Source: CAWBQO01 sp963790965
GTDB taxonomy: Bacteria; Bacteroidota; Rhodothermia; Rhodothermales; DASSAV01
NCBI GenBank assembly: GCA_963790965.1
Contig: CAWBQO010000006.1
Span: 124,001-188,000, forward strand
Direction of reading: 5' to 3'
DNA length: 64,000 nt
Position 1 is the stretch's first letter, and each line of letters opens with the position of its first letter. The position numbers and the translations under genes were made by a program. Positions 1 through 8,576 of the stretch are shown one piece after another. Below the pieces are notes generated by a model that saw only the letters and a program-made list of their open reading frames with translations, did not search any database and was not told where the DNA came from.

Positions 1-1572
1 CTCATCCGGAAACAGGAGCGCCGCGCAGTACTTGTGCCCCGTCCCGATCACAACCGCTTGCGCCACCAGCGGCTCGGCCCCGAGTCGAGACTCGAGCGGC
101 TGCGGCGTCACGAATTTGCCCGTCGACAGCTTGAAGAGGTCCTTCTTGCGGTCCGTTATCGTCACATACCCATCGTCGGATAACGTCCCGATGTCGCCCG
201 TATGCAGCCAGCCGTCGCGGTCGATGGCCTCGCCCGTGCGCGCCGGATCGAGGTAATAGCCCATCATCACGTGCGGGCCTCGGGTAAGGATCTCGCCGTC
301 CTCGGCAATCGTCACCTCCACGAGCGGAAGCGGCGGCCCGACGGTGCCCGCGCGGTTCGCATCCGGCCGGTTGTAGGATATGACGGGGCTGCTTTCCGTA
401 AGTCCGTAACCTTGCAGCACGGGCACTCTCGCCGCCGCGAAGATGTTGGTGAGGTCCGCAGCAAGCGCCGCGCCTCCGGAGATAATGAACCGCACCCGCC
501 CCCCGAGCGCCTCCCGCCACTTGGCGAACACGAGCCGGTCGAGCAGGGCGTGCTTCGCGCGCTGCAAAAGCGACTGCTTAGCGCCCAGCCGGTAAGCACC
601 TGCAAACGCCAGCGACTCCTGAAGGAGCGCCTTCTTTACGCCCGTGAGCGTCGCGGCGCGCTGGCGAATGCGGCTGTAGACTTTCTCGAGAAGCCGCGGC
701 ACTGTGGCGAAGGTTGTCGGCCGGACGCGCTGCAGGTCGGCCGAGAGCGCTTCCGGGGTCGAAAAGTAGATCGTGCTTCCGTACGCCATGAAGCCGTAGT
801 AGAGCGTCCGCGCGAACACATGAGTCAGCGGTAGAAAGGATATCGTCACCTCGCCGCCCGGCCCTCTCCTGAAGCCCGTCAGTTCGCTAAAAGCAGCCAG
901 GGCGTTGGAGGAAATGTTTTCGTGCGAGAGCATCACACCCTTGGGTTCGCCGGTGGTCCCGCTCGTGTAAATGATCGTGGCAAGGTCCGAAGCGCGGTTC
1001 ATCGACCGCATACGCGAAGCGTCCTCCCCGCGCGTTCGAGCGAAACGGCCTTTTGCCCGCAACTCGTCGAGCGTCAGGCACTGAACGCCCTCCGGCAGTT
1101 CCGGCAGGTCACCGCCGAGATCGTTCTCCACCATCACGATGAACCGCAACTCGGGCAGGCCCGGCAAAAGGTCCTGCAACCTGCCCGCATCGCTTCCCTT
1201 CGAGATGAACAAGACGCGCGATCCGGAGTGCCGGGCAACGAACTGCACGGCGTGGGACGCATGGGTGACGTAGATCGGCACGTCAACCATCCCCGCGATG
1301 AGGCAACCCATGTCCGCGAGGCAGAAATGAAGGTCGCTCTCCATGAGAAGCGCTACGCGGTCTCCCCGCCCCAACCCGAGCGCCACGAGTCCCAGCGCAA
1401 TCTCCTCGGCGCGCTCGCGGAAGAGCGTCGTCGATATGGACGACCACCCGCTGCCGTCGGGCTGGTTGAACGCCACCGGGTTTTCGTCTGCCTCGTAGAG
1501 CAAGTCCGGTATGGTCTTGCCGAGCAACATCAGGCCGGCGGCGGCCGGGCGCGTGTGTACGGGACCGTGCAT
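1..1572 (-). CDS. Long-chain acyl-CoA synthetase (AMP-binding), 3' end outside window
   Basis: The minus-strand frame is open from the ATG at 1572 to the window edge (524 residues, C-terminus missing). It activates a fatty acid with ATP and CoA to give acyl-CoA. The ANL-family AMP-binding motif YTSGTTGEPKG lies near residue 200, GYGLTESSP near 390 and LHTGDIG near 452, and the IxDRKKDLFK hinge motif follows, so the N-domain is complete and only the small C-domain is lost. The start is 10 nt behind the stop of the TetR gene, so the two are almost certainly co-transcribed and the synthetase is a likely target of that regulator. The order and motifs fit the FadD/FAA long-chain group better than acetyl-CoA synthetases, but the acyl chain length is not readable from sequence. 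Confidence 0.9.
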   Translation of the reverse strand, partial: MHGPVHTRPAAAGLMLLGKTIPDLLYEADENPVAFNQPDGSGWSSISTTLFRERAEEIALGLVALGLGRGDRVALLMESDLHFCLADMGCLIAGMVDVPIYVTHASHAVQFVARHSGSRVLFISKGSDAGRLQDLLPGLPELRFIVMVENDLGGDLPELPEGVQCLTLDELRAKGRFARTRGEDASRMRSMNRASDLATIIYTSGTTGEPKGVMLSHENISSNALAAFSELTGFRRGPGGEVTISFLPLTHVFARTLYYGFMAYGSTIYFSTPEALSADLQRVRPTTFATVPRLLEKVYSRIRQRAATLTGVKKALLQESLAFAGAYRLGAKQSLLQRAKHALLDRLVFAKWREALGGRVRFIISGGAALAADLTNIFAAARVPVLQGYGLTESSPVISYNRPDANRAGTVGPPLPLVEVTIAEDGEILTRGPHVMMGYYLDPARTGEAIDRDGWLHTGDIGTLSDDGYVTITDRKKDLFKLSTGKFVTPQPLESRLGAEPLVAQAVVIGTGHKYCAALLFPDE

Positions 1573-1582
1573 GGCTGCTTCT

Positions 1583-2239
1583 TTACAGATGTAGGTTATC
1601 TAAAACCAATTGGCTGCTGCCGGCCGTTTCCTCTGAGGGAGAAGCGAGCAGCAGGGTGCGCTTCACAGCGGCAAGCGTAGCGCTCAGCAACTGCGAAACA
1701 TCAGCATCCGCGTCCAGCCGCCGCGCGCTCAGAAGCGAGACCATGCCGTGGAGCTGCGCCCAGACGACGCTCGCCACCACGTCGGGATCGCCCGCTATGA
1801 AAAGCCCCTCCGCCTGGCCCCGCTGAACGGTTTCGATCATCAGTTCCAGATTCCGCCGCGCGCGGCGATACTTGTCTCTCGGAAACCGCTCCAAATGATC
1901 CGGCTGAAGCGAAAACATGATTTCATAGTACTCCTGCTCTTCCAGCGCAAAGTCGACGTATGCACCGGCAAGCGCCGTCAGCCGCTCGACCGGTCCCTCA
2001 CCAGCCTCCCGGGCCGCTCGAACCAACCGCGCGTTCAACCGGTCCATTCCCTCCTCGATCAGCGCGTGAAAGAGCGCATCTTTGTCCCTGAAATGCAGGT
2101 AAATACTGGTCGCGCTATAGCCAATCTCCCGCGCGAGCTTACGCATGGAGAGTCCCCGGTAGCCCTCGCGAACGAGCAGCCGCCGCGCTGTAGTGAGGAT
2201 CGACTGACGCAGACCGGCGTCTTCCACCGCCCTTCCCAT
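1583..2239 (-). CDS. TetR/AcrR-family transcriptional regulator
   Basis: A 218-residue DNA-binding repressor. The N-terminal helix-turn-helix spans about residues 12-58 (ILTTARRLLVREGYRGLSMR, then SATSIYLHFRDKD, the classic TetR recognition helix). The C-terminal ligand domain carries WAQLHGMVSL, typical of the WHG-type TetR C-domain. It is the first gene of a two-gene unit with the acyl-CoA synthetase and is divergent from the DUF255 gene. By analogy with FadR/PsrA-like TetR proteins it may respond to acyl-CoA or fatty acids; this is inference from the neighbour. A TTAAC-ACC-GTTAA palindrome lies 16-28 bp upstream and could be an autoregulatory operator. Confidence 0.9.
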   Translation of the reverse strand: MGRAVEDAGLRQSILTTARRLLVREGYRGLSMRKLAREIGYSATSIYLHFRDKDALFHALIEEGMDRLNARLVRAAREAGEGPVERLTALAGAYVDFALEEQEYYEIMFSLQPDHLERFPRDKYRRARRNLELMIETVQRGQAEGLFIAGDPDVVASVVWAQLHGMVSLLSARRLDADADVSQLLSATLAAVKRTLLLASPSEETAGSSQLVLDNLHL

Positions 2240-2254
2240 GGTCTTTCGGGTTGC

Positions 2255-2267
2255 TTAACACCGTTAA
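2255..2267. promoter_or_regulatory. Candidate TetR operator palindrome
   Basis: TTAAC and GTTAA arms are separated by ACC, inside the 168-bp divergent region between the TetR gene (starts 2239, minus) and the DUF255 gene (starts 2408, plus). Position and symmetry fit an autoregulatory operator, but the arms are only 5 bp and similar GTTAA/TTAAC pairs occur upstream of other genes in this window, so it may be a more general promoter motif. Confidence 0.3.
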
Positions 2268-2407
2268 TCTAAGCCGGATTCGATGCAAAAGCTGCCGCTG
2301 AACGGGCGGAGCTGTAACGTACATGCAAATTGGTGGAAGCGCTTTGCCGTCCACGCGCCGCGCGGTCGAACTTCCCCTCCACAGATGCCGCAAAGTCCCC
2401 GCTCCCT

Positions 2408-4483
2408 ATGACCGAAAATCGCCTCGCTGCCGAACAAAGCCCCTACCTCCTTCAGCACCGCCACAACCCGGTGGACTGGTACCCGTGGGGAGAAGAAGCC
2501 TTTGCGCGCGCGCAGGCCGAGGACCGCCCCGTGTTTCTCTCCATCGGCTATGCCACCTGCCACTGGTGCCACGTCATGGAACGCGAGAGCTTCGAGGATG
2601 AAGAGGTCGCCGCTCGCCTCAACGAGGGCTTCGTGAGCATTAAGGTCGACCGAGAAGAGCGGCCGGACATCGACGGCATCTACATGGCCGCCTGCCAGAC
2701 CATGTCCGGCGCGGGCGGATGGCCGCTCACCATCATCATGACGCCGGACCGGAGGCCGTTCTTCGCCGGCACCTACTTCCCCAAAGAAACCCGCTTCGGC
2801 CGCATCGGACTCCTGGAGGTGCTGGAGAAGATCCGCGCGCTCTGGACGGGGGATCGCGAACAAATTGAAGGCATCGCGAATGAACTTACCGGGCTGTTGC
2901 GAGAACCCGCTGCGGGAGAGGACCTTCCGTTCTCCCTCGGCGCGGAGACGCTCGCCCGCGCCTACCGCGAGCTGCTCGCCCGTTATGATGCCGAAAACGG
3001 CGGTTTCGGGCGACAGCCCAAATTCCCGACCCCGCACAACCTGCTCTTTCTCCTTCGCTTCGCGGTCCGCAGCGCCGACGAGCGCCCGCTGACGATGGTG
3101 ACGACCACCCTCGACGCCATGCGCAGGGGCGGCATCTTCGATCAGGTCGGGTTCGGCTTCCACCGCTACAGCACCGACGCGAAATGGCTCGTGCCGCACT
3201 TCGAAAAGATGCTCTACGACCAGGCGCTCCTCCTGACGGCTTACGCGGAGGCGTTCCGCGTGACGGGCGAGGAAGCCTTCCGCCAGATGGCCCGAGACAT
3301 CATTACCTACCTGCTTCGCGATATGCAAGCGCCGGAGGGCGGCTTCTTCTCCGCCGAAGATGCCGACAGCGAGGGCGAAGAGGGGCGCTTTTACGTGTGG
3401 ACGCAAGCCGAGATGCAAAGCGTCCTCGAACCCACCCTCGTGTCGATTGCCGAGGCAGCGTTCGGGGTCGCGGAGCAGGGCAACTTTGAGGAAGAGGCAA
3501 GCGGCAAGCGCAACGGCGCAAACGTTCTGCACCGGCCCGTTCCCATCGGGGCGCTGGCACATGACTTCGGCCTGACGGAGAAAGAGGTTAAGGAACGGCT
3601 GGAGACGGCTCGAAAGCTCCTGTTCGAGGCGCGCTCGGCGCGTATCCGCCCGTTACTGGACGACAAGATCCTCACCGACTGGAACGGCCTCACCATCGCC
3701 GCGCTCGCCCGCGCCGCACGAATTTTGGACGAACCGGACGCGCTCCTCGCGGCCAAGCGCGCCGCGAGGTTCGTCCTCGATCATCTCCAGAACGCCGACG
3801 GACGCCTTCTCCACCGCTACCGCGAAGGATCGGCCGGCATCAATGGCTTTCTTGACGATTATAGCTTCTTTATCTGCGGACTGCTCGAACTCCACGACGC
3901 CACGCTCGATTCGGCATGGCTGCGCGAGGCCGAGGGCCTCTGCCATGTGCTCATCGACCTCTTCTCCGCCGAAGACGGCGCGTTCTATCTTGCTCCAGGC
4001 GGTACCTCAGACCTGCTCGTTCGCCAGAAAGAGTTCTACGACGGCGCGCTTCCCTCGGGGAATGCCGTAGCCCTCAGCGTTCTCTTGCGCCTTGCGCGGC
4101 TTACGAGCAACAGCATTTGGGAAGATCACGCAGCGAGGCTCCTGACCGCCGCCTCTCCGCAGGCATGCCGGACGCCCTCCGCGCACACCGCCCTGCTCCT
4201 CGGCCTCGATCTCGCCATATCGCCCTCTCGCGAAATCGTCCTTGTTGGCTCGCCCGGGCGGCCGGAGACAGAAGCCCTCCTCCGCACCATCCGCGCCCAC
4301 GAGCGTCCCGGCGACGTGCTTCTGTTCAAAGATCCGTCAAGCGCATCGCTGGACGACCTCGCCCCCTTCACGCGAGACATGAAGTCGGTCGACAACCAAC
4401 CCGCCGTCTACCTGTGTCAGAATCACGCCTGCCTGCGGCCCGTTACAGAGCCGGTTGAACTGGCGGCTTTGCTTTCCCGTTGA
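2408..4483 (+). CDS. DUF255 (YyaL/SSP411-type) thioredoxin-domain protein
   Basis: A 691-residue protein. The N-terminal thioredoxin-like domain (about 1-165) starts NRLAAEQSPYLLQHRHNPVD and carries the CHWCH motif with Cys51 and Cys54. The rest is an (alpha/alpha)6-barrel-like region (RQPKFPTPHNLLF, PHFEKMLYDQA, DDKILTDWNGL), the usual layout of the family that includes human spermatogenesis-associated protein 20. Molecular function is not established for the family; a redox or sugar-epimerase-like role has been suggested from the folds. I chose the ATG at 2408 because the conserved N-terminus begins there; the frame stays open upstream to 2330 with unconserved sequence. It is followed 28 nt later by the thiolase gene on the same strand. 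Confidence 0.9.
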   Translation: MTENRLAAEQSPYLLQHRHNPVDWYPWGEEAFARAQAEDRPVFLSIGYATCHWCHVMERESFEDEEVAARLNEGFVSIKVDREERPDIDGIYMAACQTMSGAGGWPLTIIMTPDRRPFFAGTYFPKETRFGRIGLLEVLEKIRALWTGDREQIEGIANELTGLLREPAAGEDLPFSLGAETLARAYRELLARYDAENGGFGRQPKFPTPHNLLFLLRFAVRSADERPLTMVTTTLDAMRRGGIFDQVGFGFHRYSTDAKWLVPHFEKMLYDQALLLTAYAEAFRVTGEEAFRQMARDIITYLLRDMQAPEGGFFSAEDADSEGEEGRFYVWTQAEMQSVLEPTLVSIAEAAFGVAEQGNFEEEASGKRNGANVLHRPVPIGALAHDFGLTEKEVKERLETARKLLFEARSARIRPLLDDKILTDWNGLTIAALARAARILDEPDALLAAKRAARFVLDHLQNADGRLLHRYREGSAGINGFLDDYSFFICGLLELHDATLDSAWLREAEGLCHVLIDLFSAEDGAFYLAPGGTSDLLVRQKEFYDGALPSGNAVALSVLLRLARLTSNSIWEDHAARLLTAASPQACRTPSAHTALLLGLDLAISPSREIVLVGSPGRPETEALLRTIRAHERPGDVLLFKDPSSASLDDLAPFTRDMKSVDNQPAVYLCQNHACLRPVTEPVELAALLSR

Positions 4484-4511
4484 ACCTGATCCAAACTGAA
4501 CTCGCTTTCAC

Positions 4512-5702
4512 ATGACCCACGCCTTCATCGTCTCCGCCGTCCGCACACCTGTTGGCAAGTTCGGCGGCTCCTTCAAGGACCTCGGGCCGGATGATCTCGC
4601 CGCCTACGCCATGCGCGCCGCTCTCGAACGCGCGGGCGTTGAGGGCAAAGACCTCGATCTTTACGTCCTCGGGAACGTGCTCCGCGCCGGTCACGGCCAG
4701 CTCATCCCCCGCCAGGCCGCCTTTAAGGCAGGCATTCCGAATGAGATCGACGGCTTCGCGGTCGACATGGTATGCTCCTCCGGCATGATGAGCGTCATGA
4801 ACGCCGCCGCGCTCATTCGATCCGGCGAGGCTTCCCTCGTACTCGCCGGCGGCACCGAGTGCATGTCGAACACCGGTTTCTTTCTCTCCGCCCGCGCTCG
4901 TTGGGGCTACAAACTGCTTCTCGGCGCGCCCGAACCACTCGTCGACCTGATGCTGCGCGACGGGCTGAGCGATCCGGTCTCCGGTGAGGCCATGGGCGAG
5001 CAGAGCGAGCGCCTCGCCGCCGAGCACGGCATCACCCGGAAGGCGCTTGACGAGATAGCCGCCACCTCGAACGAACGCGCCGCCGAAGCGACGCAGTCGG
5101 GCTTTTTCAGCGAGGAGATCGTACCGGTCGAGCTTACGGTCGGTGGCAAAACCGTTCAGATCACTGAAGACGAGGGAATCCGCCCCGACACGACGGTCGA
5201 TACGCTGGCGAAACTGCGCCCGGCTTTCCGGAAAGACGGCGTCCTCACGGCCGGCAACAGCAGCCAGATCAGCGACGGCGCAAGCGCGCTTCTCATTGCG
5301 AGCGAAGAAGCCGTGCAACGACTCGGCCTCACGCCCATCGCGCGGATTCTTGGCAGCTCCTGGTCGGCCGGCGAGTCCTGGCGCTTCCCGGAAGCCCCCA
5401 TTCCCGCCGTCCATAAGCTGCTTGACCGCCTCGGCCGCACGATCTCGGACTTCGACCTCTTTGAGAACAATGAAGCGTTCGCGCTCAACAGCATCCTCTT
5501 CCACCGGATGCTGAACGTTCCCTACGACCGCCTGAACGTCCACGGCGGTGCCATAGCACTCGGCCATCCCATTGGTGCCTCCGGGGCGCGCATCCTTACG
5601 ACGCTCGTTCACGCGCTCGGCAAGCGGCAGCTCCAGCACGGCCTCGCCGCCATCTGCCACGGCACCGGCGGCGGCACTGCCCTCGCCCTCGAACGCCTCT
5701 AA
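4512..5702 (+). CDS. Thiolase (acetyl-CoA C-acyltransferase)
   Basis: A 396-residue thiolase of normal length. It condenses or cleaves acyl-CoA and acetyl-CoA (fatty acid oxidation or acetoacetyl-CoA formation). All catalytic parts are visible: nucleophile Cys88 (VDMVCSSGMMS), NEAF near 320, His352 in GGAIALGHPIGASGAR and Cys382 in CHGTGGG. Degradative and biosynthetic thiolases cannot be separated reliably by eye; the acyl-CoA synthetase and TetR genes nearby suggest fatty acid or ketone metabolism. It shares 4 nt with the convergent S41 gene at its 3' end, so no room is left for a separate terminator. Confidence 0.93.
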   Translation: MTHAFIVSAVRTPVGKFGGSFKDLGPDDLAAYAMRAALERAGVEGKDLDLYVLGNVLRAGHGQLIPRQAAFKAGIPNEIDGFAVDMVCSSGMMSVMNAAALIRSGEASLVLAGGTECMSNTGFFLSARARWGYKLLLGAPEPLVDLMLRDGLSDPVSGEAMGEQSERLAAEHGITRKALDEIAATSNERAAEATQSGFFSEEIVPVELTVGGKTVQITEDEGIRPDTTVDTLAKLRPAFRKDGVLTAGNSSQISDGASALLIASEEAVQRLGLTPIARILGSSWSAGESWRFPEAPIPAVHKLLDRLGRTISDFDLFENNEAFALNSILFHRMLNVPYDRLNVHGGAIALGHPIGASGARILTTLVHALGKRQLQHGLAAICHGTGGGTALALERL

Positions 5703-6937
5703 TTACCTTGATCGCCTGCGCCGAGGAGCCGCAGCGCCGTCTCCAGATCCCTATCGCGTCGGAATCGGAGGTCCTGCAGCCGCAGCGGGACCTCCACGTC
5801 CGGCTGCACGCCCTCTCCCTCGAGTCGCCTGCCGGACGGCGTTACAAAGTCCCTCATGCTGACCTGCAACTCGCCGCCCCCGGGCAACCCTTCGCTCCGG
5901 GAGATGAGCACGTTGCCCGCCGTCCTTCTGCCCACGACGAAGCCGCGCCCCGTCTCCTGCACGGCAGAGGCGAACACTTCCGCCGCGCTCTGGCTGCGCG
6001 CGTCGACGAGCACCGCCACCCTGCCGGCGAAAGCTTTTCGGCCGCTTCCGCGCGTCTCGAGCGTGCGTGAGCGGCCCCCGCGAAGCCGCTCTTCTCCGAA
6101 CGCCGACGGCTGCCGGTAAATGGCTGCCAGCGATCTTTTGAGCGCGCTCATCCGGCCCCCCCGGTTGAAGCGTAGGTCGAATATGGCCGCCGCCGCATCG
6201 GGGTGCGCCCGCATCCGGTCTACCATCCACCGCGACGCTTCTTCCGAAAATCGGTCGAACCGCAGATAAAGGACGTTGCCGGGCAGCATATGCTCCTCCA
6301 TCGGGTCTTCATCCACGTAAAGCCGCCCATAAAGCTCGATCACATGGACAGAGTCCGCTGCGTCCTCGAAGCGCAGCCTGACGGTGTCTCCGAGGGCAAC
6401 CGTGTAGCGAACGTAGGTCAGGCCGTCGTTGCCCATCGGAAACCCGTCCCATCCCGTCAGAAGCCACCCCGGCTGAACGCCTGCGTCCGCGGCCGGCGCG
6501 CCTTCCTGCACCTCCTCCACCACAAATCTGCCCTCCAGCCAGCGCCCGCGGAGGCCGAGACCCGCCGCGATGCCCTCCTCCCGCATTCCCGCGGCCTCCG
6601 GCGACCGAACCCGCGTATGCGCGTCCCGAAGCGTCTCCATCATTGCGCCGAGCGTGGCGTAGAGAGACGCTTCAGAAGAAGCGGTGTCTGCCTGGGAGCG
6701 AAACTGATCCTTCAGGCCGGCCCACTCGTCCCGGGAGACGTCAGAGTCGTAATACTCCTCGTTCACGAACTGCCACGCCCGGTCGAACGTGCGCAGGTTT
6801 CTTTCCGCGCGCCCAAGAGAGTCCGCCGCTGCCCCGGTTTCCCCGCGCAAAAGCCCGAGGACAGCGCAGGAGAGGTTCGCGCCTGCCGCCGGCGCGAGCA
6901 GCAAAACGGCAAGGAACAGCTTCTGAACGGAACGCAT
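5699..6937 (-). CDS. Exported S41-family peptidase homologue with PDZ-like region
   Basis: 412 residues. An N-terminal signal segment (LFLAVLLLAPAAG) is followed by the S41 N-region (DAHTRV, His107), a PDZ-like stretch (about 122-205, AADAGVQPGWLL) and the protease core. The core has FDLRFNRGG and a candidate nucleophile Ser317 (SQSAAEVF). The Lys of CtpA/Tsp proteases (FGKG, 25 residues after Ser) is replaced: here the loop is VGRRTAGNVL. That loop is common in the tricorn/IRBP-like S41 branch, so activity may use another base. It probably acts in the cell envelope. The start at 6937 precedes a good hydrophobic segment; the weak NLSC is not a convincing lipobox. Convergent with the thiolase gene. 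Confidence 0.85.
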   Translation of the reverse strand: MRSVQKLFLAVLLLAPAAGANLSCAVLGLLRGETGAAADSLGRAERNLRTFDRAWQFVNEEYYDSDVSRDEWAGLKDQFRSQADTASSEASLYATLGAMMETLRDAHTRVRSPEAAGMREEGIAAGLGLRGRWLEGRFVVEEVQEGAPAADAGVQPGWLLTGWDGFPMGNDGLTYVRYTVALGDTVRLRFEDAADSVHVIELYGRLYVDEDPMEEHMLPGNVLYLRFDRFSEEASRWMVDRMRAHPDAAAAIFDLRFNRGGRMSALKRSLAAIYRQPSAFGEERLRGGRSRTLETRGSGRKAFAGRVAVLVDARSQSAAEVFASAVQETGRGFVVGRRTAGNVLISRSEGLPGGGELQVSMRDFVTPSGRRLEGEGVQPDVEVPLRLQDLRFRRDRDLETALRLLGAGDQGN

Positions 6938-7015
6938 CTGCAGAGAGCGGCGGCGGGTGGATCAATCGGGCGTATTCTTCCCACGATGGTTGAAGCCTGT
7001 GGTTTCCGCCCCCGC

Positions 7016-7414
7016 CTACTTGCCCGCCGTCACGACCACTTCAACACGCCCGCCGCGGGGCAGCGCCGCTGCCGCAAACGCCGCGCGCGCCGGCGGCGCA
7101 TCGGGAAAGAACGTGGCATACACCTCGTTCATGGCCGTAAAGTCCGCCATGTCGGCAAGCAGCACTTGAACCTGCACGGTGTCTGCCAATGTAAAGCCGG
7201 CGGCTTCGAGTATGGCGCTCGCGTTGCTGAGCGCCTGCCGCGCCTCCGCCTGCACCCCTCCCGGCACCATCTCGCCCGTTGTAGGATCGAGTCCCAACTG
7301 CCCGGCCACAAATAGGAAATTGCCCACCTGGACCGCCTGTGAGTACGGACCGATCGCAGCCGGAGCGCTATCCGTAGCAATGATGCGCCTCGGCGAAATC
7401 TTTTCAGTCTCCAT
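7016..7414 (-). CDS. ridA: RidA/YjgF-family enamine/imine deaminase
   Basis: 132 residues, the usual length. RidA proteins hydrolyse reactive enamine/imine intermediates, such as 2-aminoacrylate from PLP enzymes, in the cytoplasm and act as homotrimers. Visible family features are IGPYSQAVQVGNFLFVAGQ, the central AILEAAGFTLADTVQVQVLL and the C-terminal signature PPARAAFAAAALPRGGRVEV, which keeps the substrate-carboxylate-binding Arg (PPAR). It lies downstream of the glycosyltransferase block with a 58-nt gap, so it may be read from the same transcript or from its own promoter; a perfect TCGTTAACGA palindrome lies 16 nt upstream of the ATG. Confidence 0.93.
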   Translation of the reverse strand: METEKISPRRIIATDSAPAAIGPYSQAVQVGNFLFVAGQLGLDPTTGEMVPGGVQAEARQALSNASAILEAAGFTLADTVQVQVLLADMADFTAMNEVYATFFPDAPPARAAFAAAALPRGGRVEVVVTAGK

Positions 7415-7429
7415 GATGCTTCTCGTTAA

Positions 7430-7439
7430 TCGTTAACGA
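7430..7439. promoter_or_regulatory. Perfect palindrome upstream of ridA
   Basis: TCGTTAACGA is a perfect 10-bp palindrome preceded by a TCGTTAAT direct repeat, in the 58-nt gap between the CgeB-like gene and ridA. It resembles the GTTAA/TTAAC pairs at 2255-2267 and 14903-14918. Function unknown; it could be a regulator site or part of a promoter. Confidence 0.25.
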
Positions 7440-7472
7440 CGCGGCTGGAATAGCCTTCCGGCGTCATCTCTT

Positions 7473-8576
7473 CTATGCGACGAACCGCCCGTACGTCGCG
7501 CGGCGCTCCATAGCGTCCCGCGCATACGCAACCAGCTCCTCCGCGCGATGCGCCGCCGTGTGCGCAGAAAGTACGCGACGCCGCGCTCTTTCGCCAATGC
7601 GCCGCCGCTCTTCCTCAGACAGATTCTTCAGAAAGTGGAGCGTGTCGGCCGGACTGCCGGCCGTCAAGATTTCGGTGCCGGGCACGAAGAACGTATCCAA
7701 TCCCTCCCACGTGTCGCTGATGATGGGCGTGCCGCACGCCGCCGCTTCAAAAAGCCGAACGCTCGGTGAATAGCCCGCCCGAACCATATCCGCTCGGGTG
7801 ACATTGAGCGTAAACCGTTGCCGGTTGTAGAACGCGCGATGATCTGCAGGAGGCAAATGGTCGATTCGCTCGACGTTCTGCGGCCACGAGATGGAAGCGG
7901 GATACTGCGGACCCGCCACGACGAACCGGCCGTCCCGCCAGGCGCGCGCAGGATCCAGAAGCAGCTTCTCGAGCGGCGGTTGCCGGTCGTCGCTGTAGGT
8001 GCCGAGGTAGCCGAGATCATAGTCGACGTTCGCCACTTCCGGGTAGTACAGGTCCGGGTCCACCGAGCAGTAGAGCGCCCGCGCCATCGGCGAACCAAAC
8101 TCCCGTTCCAGCCTCAAAAGGGTAGGCCCTCCGCTGAACGATAGGTAAAGGTCATACCTGCCGACGAGTCCAGGCGTCAGGTATTCGAAGTCCTCCCTTG
8201 CCAGCTTTGCAAGCGTCACCGGCGTATCGATGTCATAAAAGGCGCTGATTCCGCGCGCCGTGCGAACAACAAATTGCCCCACCTCCACGCCTTCAGGCAC
8301 ATAGGATCCAACGATCACCAGATCCGCCCGGCGGATGCTCTCCGTAAAACGATCTTCAAGCTCGATGAGGCTCCCGTACAACTCGGTCCTTCCGAAGGGC
8401 GGATCCGGAAGGTCGCGGTTGTCGCGGTACCAGGGCGCGTCGCGTTCAAGAAACAAGACCTGGTGGCCGGCCCTGTCAAGCTCCCGCACGAGGCTCCGGT
8501 AAGTGGTCGCGTGTCCGTTTCCCCACGATGACGTGATCGAAAGCCCGAGGATAACGATGTCGAACTTGTCCTCCAT
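7473..8576 (-). CDS. CgeB-like glycosyltransferase (paralogue 1)
   Basis: 367 residues with a GT-B-like layout resembling CgeB/DUF3880 glycosyltransferases. The N-domain begins DIVILGLSITSSWGNGHATT with the NG-x-A-x-x-x-R pattern shared by all three paralogues here. The C-domain (about 190-350) has YLGTYSDDRQPPLE, TLNVTRADMVRAGYSPSVRL and the donor-site motif FEAAACGTPIISD. It probably transfers a sugar from a nucleotide donor in the cytoplasm; donor and acceptor are unknown. Its ATG overlaps the stop of the upstream paralogue by one base (TGATG), so the pair is translationally coupled. Last glycosyltransferase of the block. Confidence 0.85.
   Translation of the reverse strand: MEDKFDIVILGLSITSSWGNGHATTYRSLVRELDRAGHQVLFLERDAPWYRDNRDLPDPPFGRTELYGSLIELEDRFTESIRRADLVIVGSYVPEGVEVGQFVVRTARGISAFYDIDTPVTLAKLAREDFEYLTPGLVGRYDLYLSFSGGPTLLRLEREFGSPMARALYCSVDPDLYYPEVANVDYDLGYLGTYSDDRQPPLEKLLLDPARAWRDGRFVVAGPQYPASISWPQNVERIDHLPPADHRAFYNRQRFTLNVTRADMVRAGYSPSVRLFEAAACGTPIISDTWEGLDTFFVPGTEILTAGSPADTLHFLKNLSEEERRRIGERARRRVLSAHTAAHRAEELVAYARDAMERRATYGRFVA

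Noticed and set aside
4443..5660. 405-residue minus-strand frame
   Set aside because: Antisense to the thiolase gene, which has every catalytic motif.
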